Origin: Anaerolineae bacterium | GTDB taxonomy: Bacteria; Chloroflexota; Anaerolineae; Aggregatilineales; Phototrophicaceae | Reading direction: 5' to 3' | Length of the DNA: 64,000 bases | Assembly (NCBI GenBank): GCA_017303635.1 | Contig: JAFLCG010000016.1 | Location: 88,121 to 152,120 of the forward strand | Part shown: positions 11,025 through 19,866 of the stretch, piece after piece | Position numbering within the stretch: the stretch's first letter is position 1 | Layout of the letters: the number at the start of each line of letters is the position of its first letter | Made by a program: the position numbers and the translations under genes | The notes under the pieces: model-generated | Database searches by the model: none | Seen by the model: the letters and a program-made list of their open reading frames with translations, nothing else | What the model was told of the DNA's origin: nothing

Positions 11025-12257
11025 CTAGCAGGTATCGCCCTCCTCGTCCGCAGGCTCGTCTCTCCCGATCTGTTCTGGTGTGAAGTCGTCACAGACGATG
11101 ACGATGGGCTGGCCTGCCCATCGCGTCATGACCAGCGTGCAGGCATTCTCCCCACGCGGTTTGAGCGCTGCCAGCATTTCCTCCGGCGTCATCGGGAAGC
11201 CTCGTTTTTTGATGGTCACTTGTCCGAAGCTGTGTTCCCGTAAATACGCTCTTAGTTTCTTCATGTTAAAGGGCAGCCACTCGCGGATGCGCCACGCCCG
11301 CACCCAACTGCTGACCGGGCGTTCCTCGGTGGTGATATAGGCAATCGTAGCGTCGAGTTGCCAACCGTTCAAGTCCGCTGCCAGTCCACCGACCAGCCCG
11401 GCTCGCAATATGGCCGGGTCGGGTTCTAACAGCCAACCGCGCGGCGTAGAGATTTCAGCCGGCGAGAGCGCTTCTCGTGTGGGATTGTAGACGTGATGAA
11501 CGCCCGTGGCATCGATGCGGGTTGCCCGCAGCCCCGTTAGCCCTTCACCCCGCCAGAGGATCGCTTCTTTCAGATCGCCCTCGACTGAGATGAACTCGAC
11601 TTCGCCAGGATAGTCCGCCAGTTGATCGAGGTCAACGCCCGGTGAGAGCTTGACTGCTACTAGCGCATGTTCCCACTCATGGATTAAAGAGAGTGGGGGC
11701 TGATAGTCTTCAATGTGATGCAGACGCTTCCCGTTCGTGGTGCGGCGGGCGGGATCGAAAAAAACTGCCTCCGCAGGCGGAAGGCTCAACCGGACATCCG
11801 CTTCTGCAAAGGTGGCGTTTACGCCCAGCGCCGATGCGTTCAACTGCGCCATCGCAATCCGGAGCGGGTCGAGATCCAGCCCGACGACCTTCAGTCCAAC
11901 GGCGGCCATTGCCAGTGCATCCGCCCCAATCGAACAGCCGGCATCGATGATCTTACTCTTTGCGCCTAGACAGTTAAAAAGTCGTTCTGCCCGATAACCC
12001 CGCGCTGCTGGATCACTGGCTTGTTCCAGCGCATCCCGCGTGAAGAACATCCGTGCAGCGTCAGCCCCGAATTTGCTGACCGCTTTTTGTCGCAGGATTG
12101 CCAGTTCGAGCGCGGAGCGGCTGTCCTCCGCCCCGTAGTCACGCCGCATTTGTGTGAGCAGTCGCAGGTGATTCGACTCGCGCAGGTCTTCAGTGGCTAA
12201 CTGCTCCAGCAGCGCCTTGCCTGCCGGGGAGGTAAGGAAACCCAGGGAGTCCGTCAT
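11025..12257 (-). CDS. class I SAM-dependent methyltransferase with THUMP-like C-terminal domain
   Basis: The 410-residue protein has a Rossmann methyltransferase core: motif I IIDAGCSIGADALAMA near residue 96, an acidic VVGLDLDPLRIAM strand, and FFDPARRTTNG as a motif IV-like strand. The C-terminal part (AWRIREWLPFNMKKLRAYL, then VTIKKRGFPMTPEEM) matches the THUMP-like domain found in this family, which suggests RNA as substrate. The nucleoside target is unknown. The preceding methyltransferase-like gene lies 109 nt upstream on the same strand, with a 20-bp palindrome in the gap. Confidence 0.82.
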   Translation of the reverse strand: MTDSLGFLTSPAGKALLEQLATEDLRESNHLRLLTQMRRDYGAEDSRSALELAILRQKAVSKFGADAARMFFTRDALEQASDPAARGYRAERLFNCLGAKSKIIDAGCSIGADALAMAAVGLKVVGLDLDPLRIAMAQLNASALGVNATFAEADVRLSLPPAEAVFFDPARRTTNGKRLHHIEDYQPPLSLIHEWEHALVAVKLSPGVDLDQLADYPGEVEFISVEGDLKEAILWRGEGLTGLRATRIDATGVHHVYNPTREALSPAEISTPRGWLLEPDPAILRAGLVGGLAADLNGWQLDATIAYITTEERPVSSWVRAWRIREWLPFNMKKLRAYLREHSFGQVTIKKRGFPMTPEEMLAALKPRGENACTLVMTRWAGQPIVIVCDDFTPEQIGRDEPADEEGDTC

Positions 12258-12301
12258 TGATCGTGGTTATTCATGCGAATGGCTTGCATCGGGAACGACG
12301 C

Positions 12302-12321
12302 GGGCGCACAGCTGTGCGCCC
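12302..12321. repeat. 20-bp perfect palindrome of the dispersed family
   Basis: GGGCGCACAG followed directly by CTGTGCGCCC, then CTAC. It lies between two leftward genes and belongs in style with the palindromes at 8949, 24209 and 53972. Confidence 0.65.
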
Positions 12322-12366
12322 CTACATTTAACGATGCTTCCTGAAACCAGCAACCTGCCACCCCAC

Positions 12367-13194
12367 TTACTCATCCGGTGCTTCCGCTGTCGCTGGATCA
12401 ATCGCCAGCAGCGCCAGCTTTTGCGTGCGGAAGATTTCATCGCTAGGGTTGAGCAGCATGGCGAAGGGCCAGTGTTTGGCGATCTCCCAGGCGAACTTGG
12501 CGACCTTGTTCACATCCTTGACGATGCCCGCTTTGACCACCGGCTGCATGAATTCGACTGCTTTGGGCAGGCTGCTGAAGGCCAGCACCACCTGTTCATC
12601 ATGACCTTCGACAGCGATGGCGTTCCATTCGATGCGGTCGGTTGGCTTGAGCTTCCAGGCTGGTTTGTTCGGTTTCTGCTGGATGAGCAGGTAGACGTAG
12701 CGGCCAGATCGTTTAGCAGGTAGGTTGTTATCAACCGCTGCGATCTGCTTGATGCGGTCTTCGGTGCGGGCTTGGGAGTGTGGCTTTTCCCCACGCATGA
12801 GCACACCCAGCGGTGCCGGTTGCTCCAGCCCTGGGGCGACCAGAATGCGTGTATAACCGGCTTCCTGCAGGGTGCGGACGTGGCGTTCATCGGCCACGCC
12901 GCCTGCGTTGAGCATAATCAGCCGTCCGCCTTCACGCAGTGCGCGCAGTGCTTCCCGCAGGAAATCAGCATCGGGCAGCACGTCAAAGGCGACGAGTGCA
13001 TCAATGGAATCCGGGTTGAGGTGCCAGTCATCGGCGTTGAGCGGCTTGACGACCATATCCAGGTCGCCCCGCAGTTCGGAAAGGACTTCCCAGGCGCGCC
13101 CCTCAATATCCACTAACCGCAGGGAGGTCCCGCTGGGTGGGAGGTGCTTCGCCATCACCTCGATGAACTGGCGCTGGAGGCCAGTGGTGGTCAT
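12367..13194 (-). CDS. methyltransferase-like protein, degenerate
   Basis: The 275-residue protein has an N-terminal Rossmann-like half: LRLVDIEGRAWEVLSEL, VVKPLNADDWHLNPDSIDALVAFDVLPD and LRALREGGRLIMLNAGG resemble class I methyltransferase motifs I-VI, but the glycine-rich SAM loop is missing. The C-terminal half (SGRYVYLLIQQKPNKP and onwards) is unrecognised. It overlaps the preceding 66-residue gene by 4 nt (ATGA), so translation is probably coupled. Enzyme activity is doubtful; a regulatory or scaffolding role is possible. Confidence 0.65.
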   Translation of the reverse strand: MTTTGLQRQFIEVMAKHLPPSGTSLRLVDIEGRAWEVLSELRGDLDMVVKPLNADDWHLNPDSIDALVAFDVLPDADFLREALRALREGGRLIMLNAGGVADERHVRTLQEAGYTRILVAPGLEQPAPLGVLMRGEKPHSQARTEDRIKQIAAVDNNLPAKRSGRYVYLLIQQKPNKPAWKLKPTDRIEWNAIAVEGHDEQVVLAFSSLPKAVEFMQPVVKAGIVKDVNKVAKFAWEIAKHWPFAMLLNPSDEIFRTQKLALLAIDPATAEAPDE

Positions 13195-13391
13195 CGGCGG
13201 TTCTGCGTAACTTTGCCTGCCTGCTGCATCAGCCCGACCAGTTCATCCCATTCTTCACGGAACAGGTTGAGGGAAACCATCCCCAGGTCAACGTGAAAAA
13301 CCATTTCGCCGTCTGGTTCCTGCGATACCCAAACGGAATAATTTTCGGTGGTGGCTACATCTTCGGTATGTACTTGATTGTCGTCAGACAT
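13191..13391 (-). CDS. small hypothetical protein (66 aa)
   Basis: A 66-residue acidic protein (MSDDNQVHTEDVATTENYSV...), soluble, with a two-strand plus helix pattern (VWVSQEPDGEMVFHVDLG, then EEWDELVGLMQQAGKV). It overlaps the upstream permease gene by 8 nt and the downstream methyltransferase-like gene by 4 nt, which is the strongest evidence that it is real. No family recognised. Confidence 0.65.
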   Translation of the reverse strand: MSDDNQVHTEDVATTENYSVWVSQEPDGEMVFHVDLGMVSLNLFREEWDELVGLMQQAGKVTQNRR

Positions 13392-14736
13392 GGTTGCCCC
13401 TGCGTATCGCTTCTAACCGCGCACGCACAGAATCGCTTTGCTGCCGAAGCTGGTTGATCGTCCTGCGGAGGGTGACCATAGCGCGGGGCAGGCGGTTGGT
13501 GCGGGGGCGCGGTGCCGGGAACGGCTCGGTATCCATCAGTTTCCCGTAGATATATTGCCCAAAAACCCGCAGGGTTGCAACAGTTGGTGCCGCCAGGATC
13601 ACGCCCAACAGCCCCGCAATGGCTGCGCCGAAGATCAAACCGAGGATAATCGCCAGTGGATGCAGGTTCAGGCTGCCGCCCATCACCCGTGGGACGAGGA
13701 TGATTGCTTCCAGGTTTTGCAGGGCTGCCCAGATGATGATCGCCACGACTGCAAAGGGAACGCCTTCCAGCCCGGCAACCGTGCTGGAGGATGAGGTGAG
13801 GGCCAGCAGCGCCGCCGGGAAGATCGCCAGCCCGGAACCGACGCTGGGCACGAACTCGAACACGCCCGAGATGACGCCGATGATGGCGGGATTTGGCAGC
13901 CCGACCAATGTAGCGGCTGTGAACGAGAGCACACTCATCAGCAGCGCGAGGGTGAGCTGACCACGCAGGTAGGCATTCCAGACCCGCCCCAACTCGAAGA
14001 AGATACGGCGCATATCGCCCTGGTAGGGTTTGGGAGCCAGGCGCACCCCGCGCTCCACAAACATGACACCATCCCGCATCAGGAAGAACATCATGGAGAG
14101 CAGCAGCACCACGTTGATAGCGACCGTTGCCACACCACCCACGAAGCTGAAGGCTGGCCCGGTCAGCGAGCTGAAGAAGCTCTGTGTGGTATTGACCAGG
14201 TCAATATCCTGAATCTGGATGACATCGGTGATGCGCTGTGCCCCGGTCAATTCCCGCAGGCGTTCCAGTGGGATGAGTTCGCGCCCATCGATGATGATCG
14301 GCTGACCGTTGAACATGACGGGTTGGCTGAGGGCGTCTTCCAGCGTGCGTTCCACATCTCGCAGGAGGCTCGGCAGCAGGCGGCCCAGATCCTCAAATTG
14401 CTCAATAATGACGGGCACCAGCACGATGATGACCACCACGACGCCGAGGATAATCAGCACGTAAGCGAGCAGCGTCGCGATATTCCGGTTGGATTTACCG
14501 GCAAAGGGACCAAAGACCAGCACATAGCGGTTGATGAAGTTGACCAGGGGCGTGAAAACATAGGCCAGAATGACTGCCACGATGACGATGGGCAGTACCT
14601 CACTCAGGCGCAGAATTGCGACCAACACCACCGCAGCGGTCGCAACAGCGACAATGGCCCGTACGCGGGGTGACCAGGGTCCCGATGTTAGAGAAGGCGG
14701 TTGGATGCTCATATCCACCACATGAGAAATACTCAT
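13384..14736 (-). CDS. AI-2E family transporter (permease)
   Basis: Membrane protein of the AI-2 exporter/PerM family, 450 residues. About eight hydrophobic segments are seen, with the family-typical order: two N-terminal helices, a soluble region (residues about 110-185), then the C-terminal helix block with FVPSVGSGLAIFPAALLAL and LVPRVMGGSLNLHPLAIILG, the most conserved part of the family. Substrates vary (autoinducer-2, ions). The C-terminal 45 residues are basic. ATG 14736 and ATG 14712 are both possible starts. First gene of a leftward row with overlaps. Confidence 0.88.
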   Translation of the reverse strand: MSISHVVDMSIQPPSLTSGPWSPRVRAIVAVATAAVVLVAILRLSEVLPIVIVAVILAYVFTPLVNFINRYVLVFGPFAGKSNRNIATLLAYVLIILGVVVVIIVLVPVIIEQFEDLGRLLPSLLRDVERTLEDALSQPVMFNGQPIIIDGRELIPLERLRELTGAQRITDVIQIQDIDLVNTTQSFFSSLTGPAFSFVGGVATVAINVVLLLSMMFFLMRDGVMFVERGVRLAPKPYQGDMRRIFFELGRVWNAYLRGQLTLALLMSVLSFTAATLVGLPNPAIIGVISGVFEFVPSVGSGLAIFPAALLALTSSSSTVAGLEGVPFAVVAIIIWAALQNLEAIILVPRVMGGSLNLHPLAIILGLIFGAAIAGLLGVILAAPTVATLRVFGQYIYGKLMDTEPFPAPRPRTNRLPRAMVTLRRTINQLRQQSDSVRARLEAIRRGNHV

Positions 14737-14912
14737 TCACTTCAGAATAAAACGGAGCGGGCGGGATGACTGTTAAGATTTCAAACGATGTTTGTACAGA
14801 CTTCTATGAAACGATAACACCAGTCAGCCACAATGGTTTTGCTCTCTACGGATAGTTACGTCGAAAGGTGGTCATTCGGTTCACCGACTGATGTGAACCA
14901 GTGATTGGGTGC

Positions 14913-14941
14913 TTGACATAAAACCGTCTGGACGGTATAGT
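14913..14941 (+). promoter_or_regulatory. TetR-gene promoter with palindromic operator in the spacer
   Basis: TTGACA (14913-14918) and TATAGT (14936-14941) are spaced by exactly 17 nt. The spacer carries ACCGTC (14923-14928), TG, GACGGT (14931-14936), a 6-bp-armed inverted repeat that overlaps the -10. This is the classic placement for a self-repressing TetR-type operator. The regulator starts 34 nt downstream. Confidence 0.75.
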
Positions 14942-14975
14942 AAATTTATGAGCTTTACGGGTCGAAGGAACATCC

Positions 14976-15530
14976 ATGGCACTATCGAAAGCGGAACGTA
15001 CCCGCATCAAACTGATCGAAGCTGCGGTTGAGGTCATGCAGCAGCAGGGCTTTACTGCCTTGACGCTGGATGCCGTGGCTGCCCAGGCCGGGGTCAGCAA
15101 GGGCGGTCTACTCTACCACTTTGACAGCAAAGAAGCGCTCTTGCAGGGCATGATTCGGTACTACCTCGAAGAAGTCGAGGCTGACCTTCAGGCGCGGGCC
15201 GCCGCTAACCCGGAACATTCGCCCTCCCAGACGTGGTTGCAGGCCAGCATCGACTCGTCCTTTGCCGTGAGCGCAGAGGAGAATGCGGTCAATCTCTCCT
15301 TGCTTGCAGCAGCGGCAGTTAATCCAGACATTCTACATCCCCTGCGGGATCGCTGGCGCGAGTGGCATCTGGCCTATGAATCCTCCAGTAAGGACCCGGC
15401 ATTGGCGGTCATCGTCAGTCTGGCGATTGATGGGTTGTGGCTGCGGGAAATGCTGGGATTTACGGTGCTCGACCCTGCGATGCGCGAGTCCGTCCGTGAA
15501 CGAATGAAGGCGCTGCTCAAGGACTTATAA
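14976..15530 (+). CDS. TetR family transcriptional regulator
   Basis: The 184-residue protein has the TetR N-terminal helix-turn-helix: ALTLDAVAAQAGVSKGGLLYHFDSKEALL at residues about 28-56. The C-terminal domain (about 70-184) is all helical, with the TetR_C-type pattern. An excellent promoter with a palindrome in its spacer lies immediately upstream, suggesting autorepression. The next four genes run in the same direction and include two drug-exporter types, so the repressor probably controls their expression in response to a toxic small molecule. Ligand unknown. Confidence 0.9.
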   Translation: MALSKAERTRIKLIEAAVEVMQQQGFTALTLDAVAAQAGVSKGGLLYHFDSKEALLQGMIRYYLEEVEADLQARAAANPEHSPSQTWLQASIDSSFAVSAEENAVNLSLLAAAAVNPDILHPLRDRWREWHLAYESSSKDPALAVIVSLAIDGLWLREMLGFTVLDPAMRESVRERMKALLKDL

Positions 15531-15655
15531 AAGGGCGGTTGTAGACGCGCCCAATTGGGCACTTGCTCTCTGTTCTTGTAAGTATGAGTTTTAACTGGCC
15601 TGCCGTGACCGGCGCGCCTGTCTTTGATGTTGCTGGTTCAAAGAGGAATACGTCG

Positions 15656-16918
15656 ATGTCTGCTGTAATGGAAACCTCGCCGATGGTTGAAGTGCGCCAG
15701 CGTTCAATTCAACAGGGTAGCTTATTGAGTAACCCGGCTTTCCGCTGGTTTTGGTTCGGGCAAGCTGCCACCATGTTGGCTACGCAGGTCTTTGCGGTGG
15801 CCCTGACCTGGTTGCTGCTGCAGATTACCGGTTCTGGAGTTGCTCTGGGTTCAGTGCTGGTCGCTTCAGCCATCCCGCGCGCTGTTTTTATCCTTATCGG
15901 CGGGGCGATCAGTGACCGTTCGACCCCCTGGAAGTTGTTGTTTCGTACCGTCATTCTCAATGCGGTTTGGATGTCGGTCATCGCTGCACTTCTGGCCTGG
16001 GATAGCCTGACTCTGTTACCGATGTATCTGCTGGCGGTGCTCTACGGGCTGACGGATGCCTTTCTGTATCCGGCCATGTACTCGGCTATTCCTCGTCTGG
16101 CTCGACCTGATCAACTGGCGCGAGCGAACGCCTATGGCTCCACCACCGAAACTCTCACCAATATCCTCGGACCCGCGGGCAGCGGTTTTCTGATCGGTCT
16201 GGTGGGTCTGCCGGTGACCTTTATCCTGATCGTAGGCTTCTACGCTCTTGGTGGATTTAGTTTTGGTCAATTGCGCCGCTATCCAGACTCGTTCACACAG
16301 GCATCTCCGGCTAATTCTGCTGACCTGGGGGCACAGGTGTGGGCTGGACTGCGCTTTGCCTGGGCCAACCGGATCATTCGCCTCAACCTGTTGATTATCG
16401 CAGCCATCAATTTTGCAGTCCTGGGGCCGATTGTAGTGGGGACGGCAGCCTTAGCCGAACTGCGCTTCGGCAATGACCCGACGGTTTATGGAGGGCTGTT
16501 AGCCGCTTTTTCTATCGGTGCGCTGCCCGGTGCGATCATTGCGGGGACGATCAAGCGCGAGATTTCCCCGGCGCTGATGCTGGCGCTGATTTGCTTCAGC
16601 ATGGGGCTGGGGCTGATGCTGACCGGCTTCGCGGAGACTGGACTCGTGGCAGCTTTGATCTATAGCCTGACAGGAGTCGGGGTAGGGTTTGGCGGCGTGA
16701 TCGCCACCACATGGCTTCAAAAACGTACCCCCCTGGAACTACAGGGCCGGGTGACGGGCCTGCTCATGTTTTCCGCAATTGCGCTTGACCCGTTTTCCAA
16801 TGCTTTCGCTGGCTTCATGCTGGATGTCAGCCTGACCGGACTGTTTGTCGTCGCGGGAAGCCTGATGCTGGGTATCGGTCTGCTGGCCTGGAGCCAGCGT
16901 CATCAAAGGGAAGAATGA
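15656..16918 (+). CDS. MFS transporter (MFS_3/EntS-like)
   Basis: A 12-helix major facilitator, 420 residues from the ATG at 15656, chosen because AGAGGA precedes it by 8 nt; the frame is open to 15563 but that part is not protein-like. Features: FRWFWFGQAATMLATQVFAVALTWLLLQ in helix 1, GGAISDRSTPWKLLFRT (the MFS loop 2-3 motif, with Asp-Arg), and a central break near residue 200. The form is that of the enterobactin/macrolide exporter branch. It starts a translationally coupled row with GNAT, SMR and SDR genes downstream of the TetR regulator. Confidence 0.88.
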   Translation: MSAVMETSPMVEVRQRSIQQGSLLSNPAFRWFWFGQAATMLATQVFAVALTWLLLQITGSGVALGSVLVASAIPRAVFILIGGAISDRSTPWKLLFRTVILNAVWMSVIAALLAWDSLTLLPMYLLAVLYGLTDAFLYPAMYSAIPRLARPDQLARANAYGSTTETLTNILGPAGSGFLIGLVGLPVTFILIVGFYALGGFSFGQLRRYPDSFTQASPANSADLGAQVWAGLRFAWANRIIRLNLLIIAAINFAVLGPIVVGTAALAELRFGNDPTVYGGLLAAFSIGALPGAIIAGTIKREISPALMLALICFSMGLGLMLTGFAETGLVAALIYSLTGVGVGFGGVIATTWLQKRTPLELQGRVTGLLMFSAIALDPFSNAFAGFMLDVSLTGLFVVAGSLMLGIGLLAWSQRHQREE

Positions 16919-17523
16919 GTAGCATGTCGTCGTTACATATCCAGGTGGGTTTACCCACAGATCTGAGTGTGACCGCCGCCCGCCTTTATGCAGATGCTTT
17001 TCAGCGCAAATTGAGTCCGATCCTGGGGCCGCGGCCTACCCTTGAGGCTATTTTGCAAGCGGCTCTATACCCTCCCAATGCCATTGTGGCCCTGCATGAT
17101 GGAGCCTTGCTGGGGTTGGCGGGTATCCAGCACCAGCAGAAGCACTTTGTGGATGTGGGCTGGTCCCATCTAAGGCAGTTTCACGGTACCCTGGGAGCGC
17201 TTGGACGGGCGGGGCTGGGGCTGCTCTTGATGCGTCCACACCGCCCTGATGAACTCCTGATGGATGGTATTGCGGTCGACTCTTCTGCGCGTGGACAGGG
17301 GATTGGCAGTTTGCTGTTGGAGGCGGTGTGTGACTTTGCCCATCGGGAAGGTTATGCACGAGTCCGTTTGGATGTGATTGATACTAATCCGGGGGCGCGG
17401 CGCCTGTACGAACGACACGGATTTCGGGCCGTCCATACACAATCGCTGGGATGGTTGAAGCCGGTGTTTGGCTTCGGCAGTGCTATTGAAATGGTCAAGT
17501 CAGTCAAAGGAGAGACGCCCTGA
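16915..17523 (+). CDS. GNAT family N-acetyltransferase
   Basis: The 202-residue protein contains the acetyl-CoA binding motif A (GIAVDSSARGQGIGSLLLEAV, near residues 118-138) and motif B (DVIDTNPGARRLYERHGFRAV). Acyl acceptor unknown; in this context (exporters and TetR) modification of a toxic amine is a reasonable but unproven idea. The start overlaps the MFS stop in an ATGA, and its stop overlaps the SMR start in a TGATG. Confidence 0.88.
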   Translation: MSSMSSLHIQVGLPTDLSVTAARLYADAFQRKLSPILGPRPTLEAILQAALYPPNAIVALHDGALLGLAGIQHQQKHFVDVGWSHLRQFHGTLGALGRAGLGLLLMRPHRPDELLMDGIAVDSSARGQGIGSLLLEAVCDFAHREGYARVRLDVIDTNPGARRLYERHGFRAVHTQSLGWLKPVFGFGSAIEMVKSVKGETP

Positions 17524-17855
17524 TGCATCCGTTTATCACGCTCGCACTGGCTATCACGAGTGAAATCATCGGTACGATCTCGTTGAAGTTCGCCGAGGGC
17601 TTCAGCCGCCCTATCCCTTCGGTCATTGTTTTGATGGCTTATGCCTCAACCCTTTATTTTCTTTCTGCCACGCTGAAGGCGATGCCGATCGGTGTGGTCT
17701 ATGCGGTCTGGTCTGGCCTCGGAACTGTTGGTGCTGTCACCGCTGGAATCGTATTTTGGAGAGATCCGTTTGATCTACCGCGCTTCATTGGGATTGGATT
17801 GGTGATTGCCGGGGTTATCACGCTCAATCTGGCAGCTGGGGGCGGGCGGGCATGA
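17523..17855 (+). CDS. small multidrug resistance (SMR/EmrE-type) transporter
   Basis: The 110-residue protein has four hydrophobic helices and the SMR hallmarks: the essential membrane-embedded Glu at position 14 (LALAITSEIIGTISLKFAEGF), YFLSATLKAMPIGVVYAVWSGLGTVGA, and a C-terminal GIGLVIAGVITLNL. Such proteins work as dual-topology dimers exchanging protons for cationic drugs or guanidinium. Both ends overlap neighbours (TGATG; ATGA), so it is part of one operon. Confidence 0.92.
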   Translation: MHPFITLALAITSEIIGTISLKFAEGFSRPIPSVIVLMAYASTLYFLSATLKAMPIGVVYAVWSGLGTVGAVTAGIVFWRDPFDLPRFIGIGLVIAGVITLNLAAGGGRA

Positions 17856-18634
17856 AAGCATTTCACGGGCAGCAAATCATCATCGTGGGTGGTAGTGGTG
17901 GTTTAGGGTCTGCCATTGCCCACTCGATGGTTGATGCAGGCGGTAGCGTCTTGTTGGTTGGACGCACTCTGGAGTCGCTCCAGGAGGTGGCGAAGGCGTT
18001 GGGGGAGCCGGCCCAAACCTGGCAAGCGGACCTCACAGACGAAGATAGTTTGGCGGCTCTGGCGAAATCCCATCCACAGCCTGATGTAGTCATCAATGCG
18101 ACGGGCTATGATGTACGCAAGCCTTTCCTGCGACATACGACCGAGGACATGCGCAACCTGTTGGAGATCAACTTGTTGGGTGCCATGCAGCTCACCCACG
18201 CCTTTCTGCCGGGGATGTTGGCACGGCGCAGCGGTAGTATTGTGCATTTGGGCGGCTTTGCTGATGGTCGCCTGGCTTTTCCCTACTACAGTGCGGATGC
18301 AGCCAGCCGTGCTGGATTGCGGACGTTTCTGGAATCGCTTAATCGTGAAATCGCCGGTCATGGAGTCACGCTGACTTATTTTAGTCCGGCCCCTGCTGAC
18401 ACGCTTGCTGAACGCCCTTTTCATCCTATTTGGCGGGAGATGGGGACACCGATTCTGCCACCACAGCAGATTGCGGCAGCAGTGCTGGATGCCATCCAGC
18501 GCAACGAGTCCGTGCGGATCATGGGCATAGGTGCGCGCTTGCTGGCGGCAGTCAATGTCATCAGTCCAGCCCTGGCAGATCACCTGGCGATGCGGAGTAT
18601 GAGCCGCGTGCTGGCTAAGTACTTTGGCCCTTGA
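17852..18634 (+). CDS. SDR-fold oxidoreductase lacking catalytic Ser and Lys
   Basis: The 260-residue protein has the short-chain dehydrogenase Rossmann fold: GGSGGLGSAIAHS cofactor loop at residues 11-23, NATGYD in place of the NNAG motif near 80, and the conserved Asn (LEINLLGAMQL). But the catalytic region is altered: where YxxxK is expected there is PYYSADAASRAG, with no Lys four after either Tyr, and the upstream Ser of the triad is replaced in SIVHLGGFADG. Either the enzyme uses a modified mechanism or it binds NAD(P) without redox activity. The gene overlaps the SMR stop in an ATGA. Its 3' end overlaps the convergent Nudix gene by 20 nt. Confidence 0.82.
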   Translation: MKAFHGQQIIIVGGSGGLGSAIAHSMVDAGGSVLLVGRTLESLQEVAKALGEPAQTWQADLTDEDSLAALAKSHPQPDVVINATGYDVRKPFLRHTTEDMRNLLEINLLGAMQLTHAFLPGMLARRSGSIVHLGGFADGRLAFPYYSADAASRAGLRTFLESLNREIAGHGVTLTYFSPAPADTLAERPFHPIWREMGTPILPPQQIAAAVLDAIQRNESVRIMGIGARLLAAVNVISPALADHLAMRSMSRVLAKYFGP

Positions 18635-19226
18635 GCTTTTGCCATACTACCAGCGACTGGTGCACTCGTTCCTGATGAGTCGAATGCCATTCGGCGATCT
18701 GTTCCGGGTGGAAGTAGCCTAGTTCGGGGGTTTCATGGGAGGGAGTCAAAACACCGCCTGTCACCTTGCAAAGATACACGAAGACGTAATGGGTACTGGG
18801 GTGCCCGGCACCGGGCGGTATGCAGAATAGATCGACCAGCGATCCGACCTCGACTTCCAGCCCGGTTTCCTCGCGTACTTCCCGCGCCACATTTTCCTGA
18901 GGTGTCAGGCCGACTTCGGCATAGCCACCGGGCAAGCACCAGCGTCCGTTATCTGACCGCTTGACCAGCAGTACCTGTCCAACGTCGTTGATGATCGCAC
19001 CGTTGCCACCGACTTTTGGCGTGACCGCGCCCATCTCCCGCTTGAAAGTCTCCAGCACGGCTTCAGTGGGCATCTCGACCAATGGGCTGTAAGTCTGCGC
19101 CGCCAGGTGTAGCAACCGAGTGTAGCGGTCAATGTCATAGCTGTTATGCGGGCTGTAGTGCAGTCCATTCAGAGCAATGGCACGGATTTCATCGAGCAGT
19201 GTCAGAAGGTTCGGTTCAAGAGCCAT
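18615..19226 (-). CDS. NUDIX hydrolase with Nudix N-terminal domain
   Basis: The 203-residue protein starts with the helical Nudix N-terminal module (LDEIRAIALNGLHYSPHNSYDIDRYTRLL), typical of ADP-ribose pyrophosphatase-type proteins. The Nudix box is complete: GGYAEVGLTPQENVAREVREETGLEVE, near residues 102-127 (Gly-x5-Glu-x7-Arg-Glu-hydrophobic-x-Glu-Glu). It probably cleaves a nucleoside diphosphate derivative in the cytosol. It is convergent to, and overlaps, the SDR gene. Confidence 0.9.
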   Translation of the reverse strand: MALEPNLLTLLDEIRAIALNGLHYSPHNSYDIDRYTRLLHLAAQTYSPLVEMPTEAVLETFKREMGAVTPKVGGNGAIINDVGQVLLVKRSDNGRWCLPGGYAEVGLTPQENVAREVREETGLEVEVGSLVDLFCIPPGAGHPSTHYVFVYLCKVTGGVLTPSHETPELGYFHPEQIAEWHSTHQERVHQSLVVWQKLKGQST

Positions 19227-19342
19227 GATTTCCTCAATGCGGTTTATCGTGCTTCCAGTTTGCCCGAAAATGCATCTGGTTGTACAGTGACCATCAGCGT
19301 GGAACGGGATGCCCCGCTCTCTCTACTGAAAAGGATTTTGTG

Positions 19343-19858
19343 ATGAACGACCTTCTTCAAAAACTGGATATCTGGCTCAAGCCTATCAATGATGGAGTTT
19401 TTGCTAATCTACAGGCCAAGCAACTGGTCCGGTATGTGGCGATTTTGATGTTGGTTGGCGGTGTCCTGAGCTTGTGTGGCGGTTTTGGGCTGATTACAGC
19501 GGGCGGATTGGCAGCGCTTGGTGGTGCGGTGGGTGGTGAAATTGCTCAACAGACACAGGAAGGGCGCGAAGCCGTCCAGGCGCTGAGTCAAGTGAGCGGT
19601 GGGGCAATTCTCTATGGCATCCTGACTTTGATCAGCGCGCCATTGCTGATTATTGGCGCGGTTGGCGTTTTCCAGCGCATGAGCTGGGGACGGATGGCGG
19701 CGGTGCTGGCGTTGGTGATTAATGCGGTGATCAATTTGCTGGGTGTCTTTACGGGTGGTGGAGCTTTCTTCAATATCGTTTCTATGCTGCTCTATGGCTA
19801 CCTGGCCTACCTCTTTTATCATCGCAGTGAAGTCAAGCAGGAATTTGGCGTACAGTAG
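19343..19858 (+). CDS. membrane protein, unknown
   Basis: The 171-residue product starts at ATG 19343, preceded by AAAAGGA; the frame is open to 19280 but has no other signal. There are about four hydrophobic segments: residues 26-55, 85-107, 112-135 and 140-158. The second segment follows a short polar stretch with EIAQQTQEGREAVQALSQ. No family recognised. The following RNHCP gene is 8 nt downstream. Confidence 0.7.
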   Translation: MNDLLQKLDIWLKPINDGVFANLQAKQLVRYVAILMLVGGVLSLCGGFGLITAGGLAALGGAVGGEIAQQTQEGREAVQALSQVSGGAILYGILTLISAPLLIIGAVGVFQRMSWGRMAAVLALVINAVINLLGVFTGGGAFFNIVSMLLYGYLAYLFYHRSEVKQEFGVQ

Positions 19859-19866
19859 GGTGTTTA

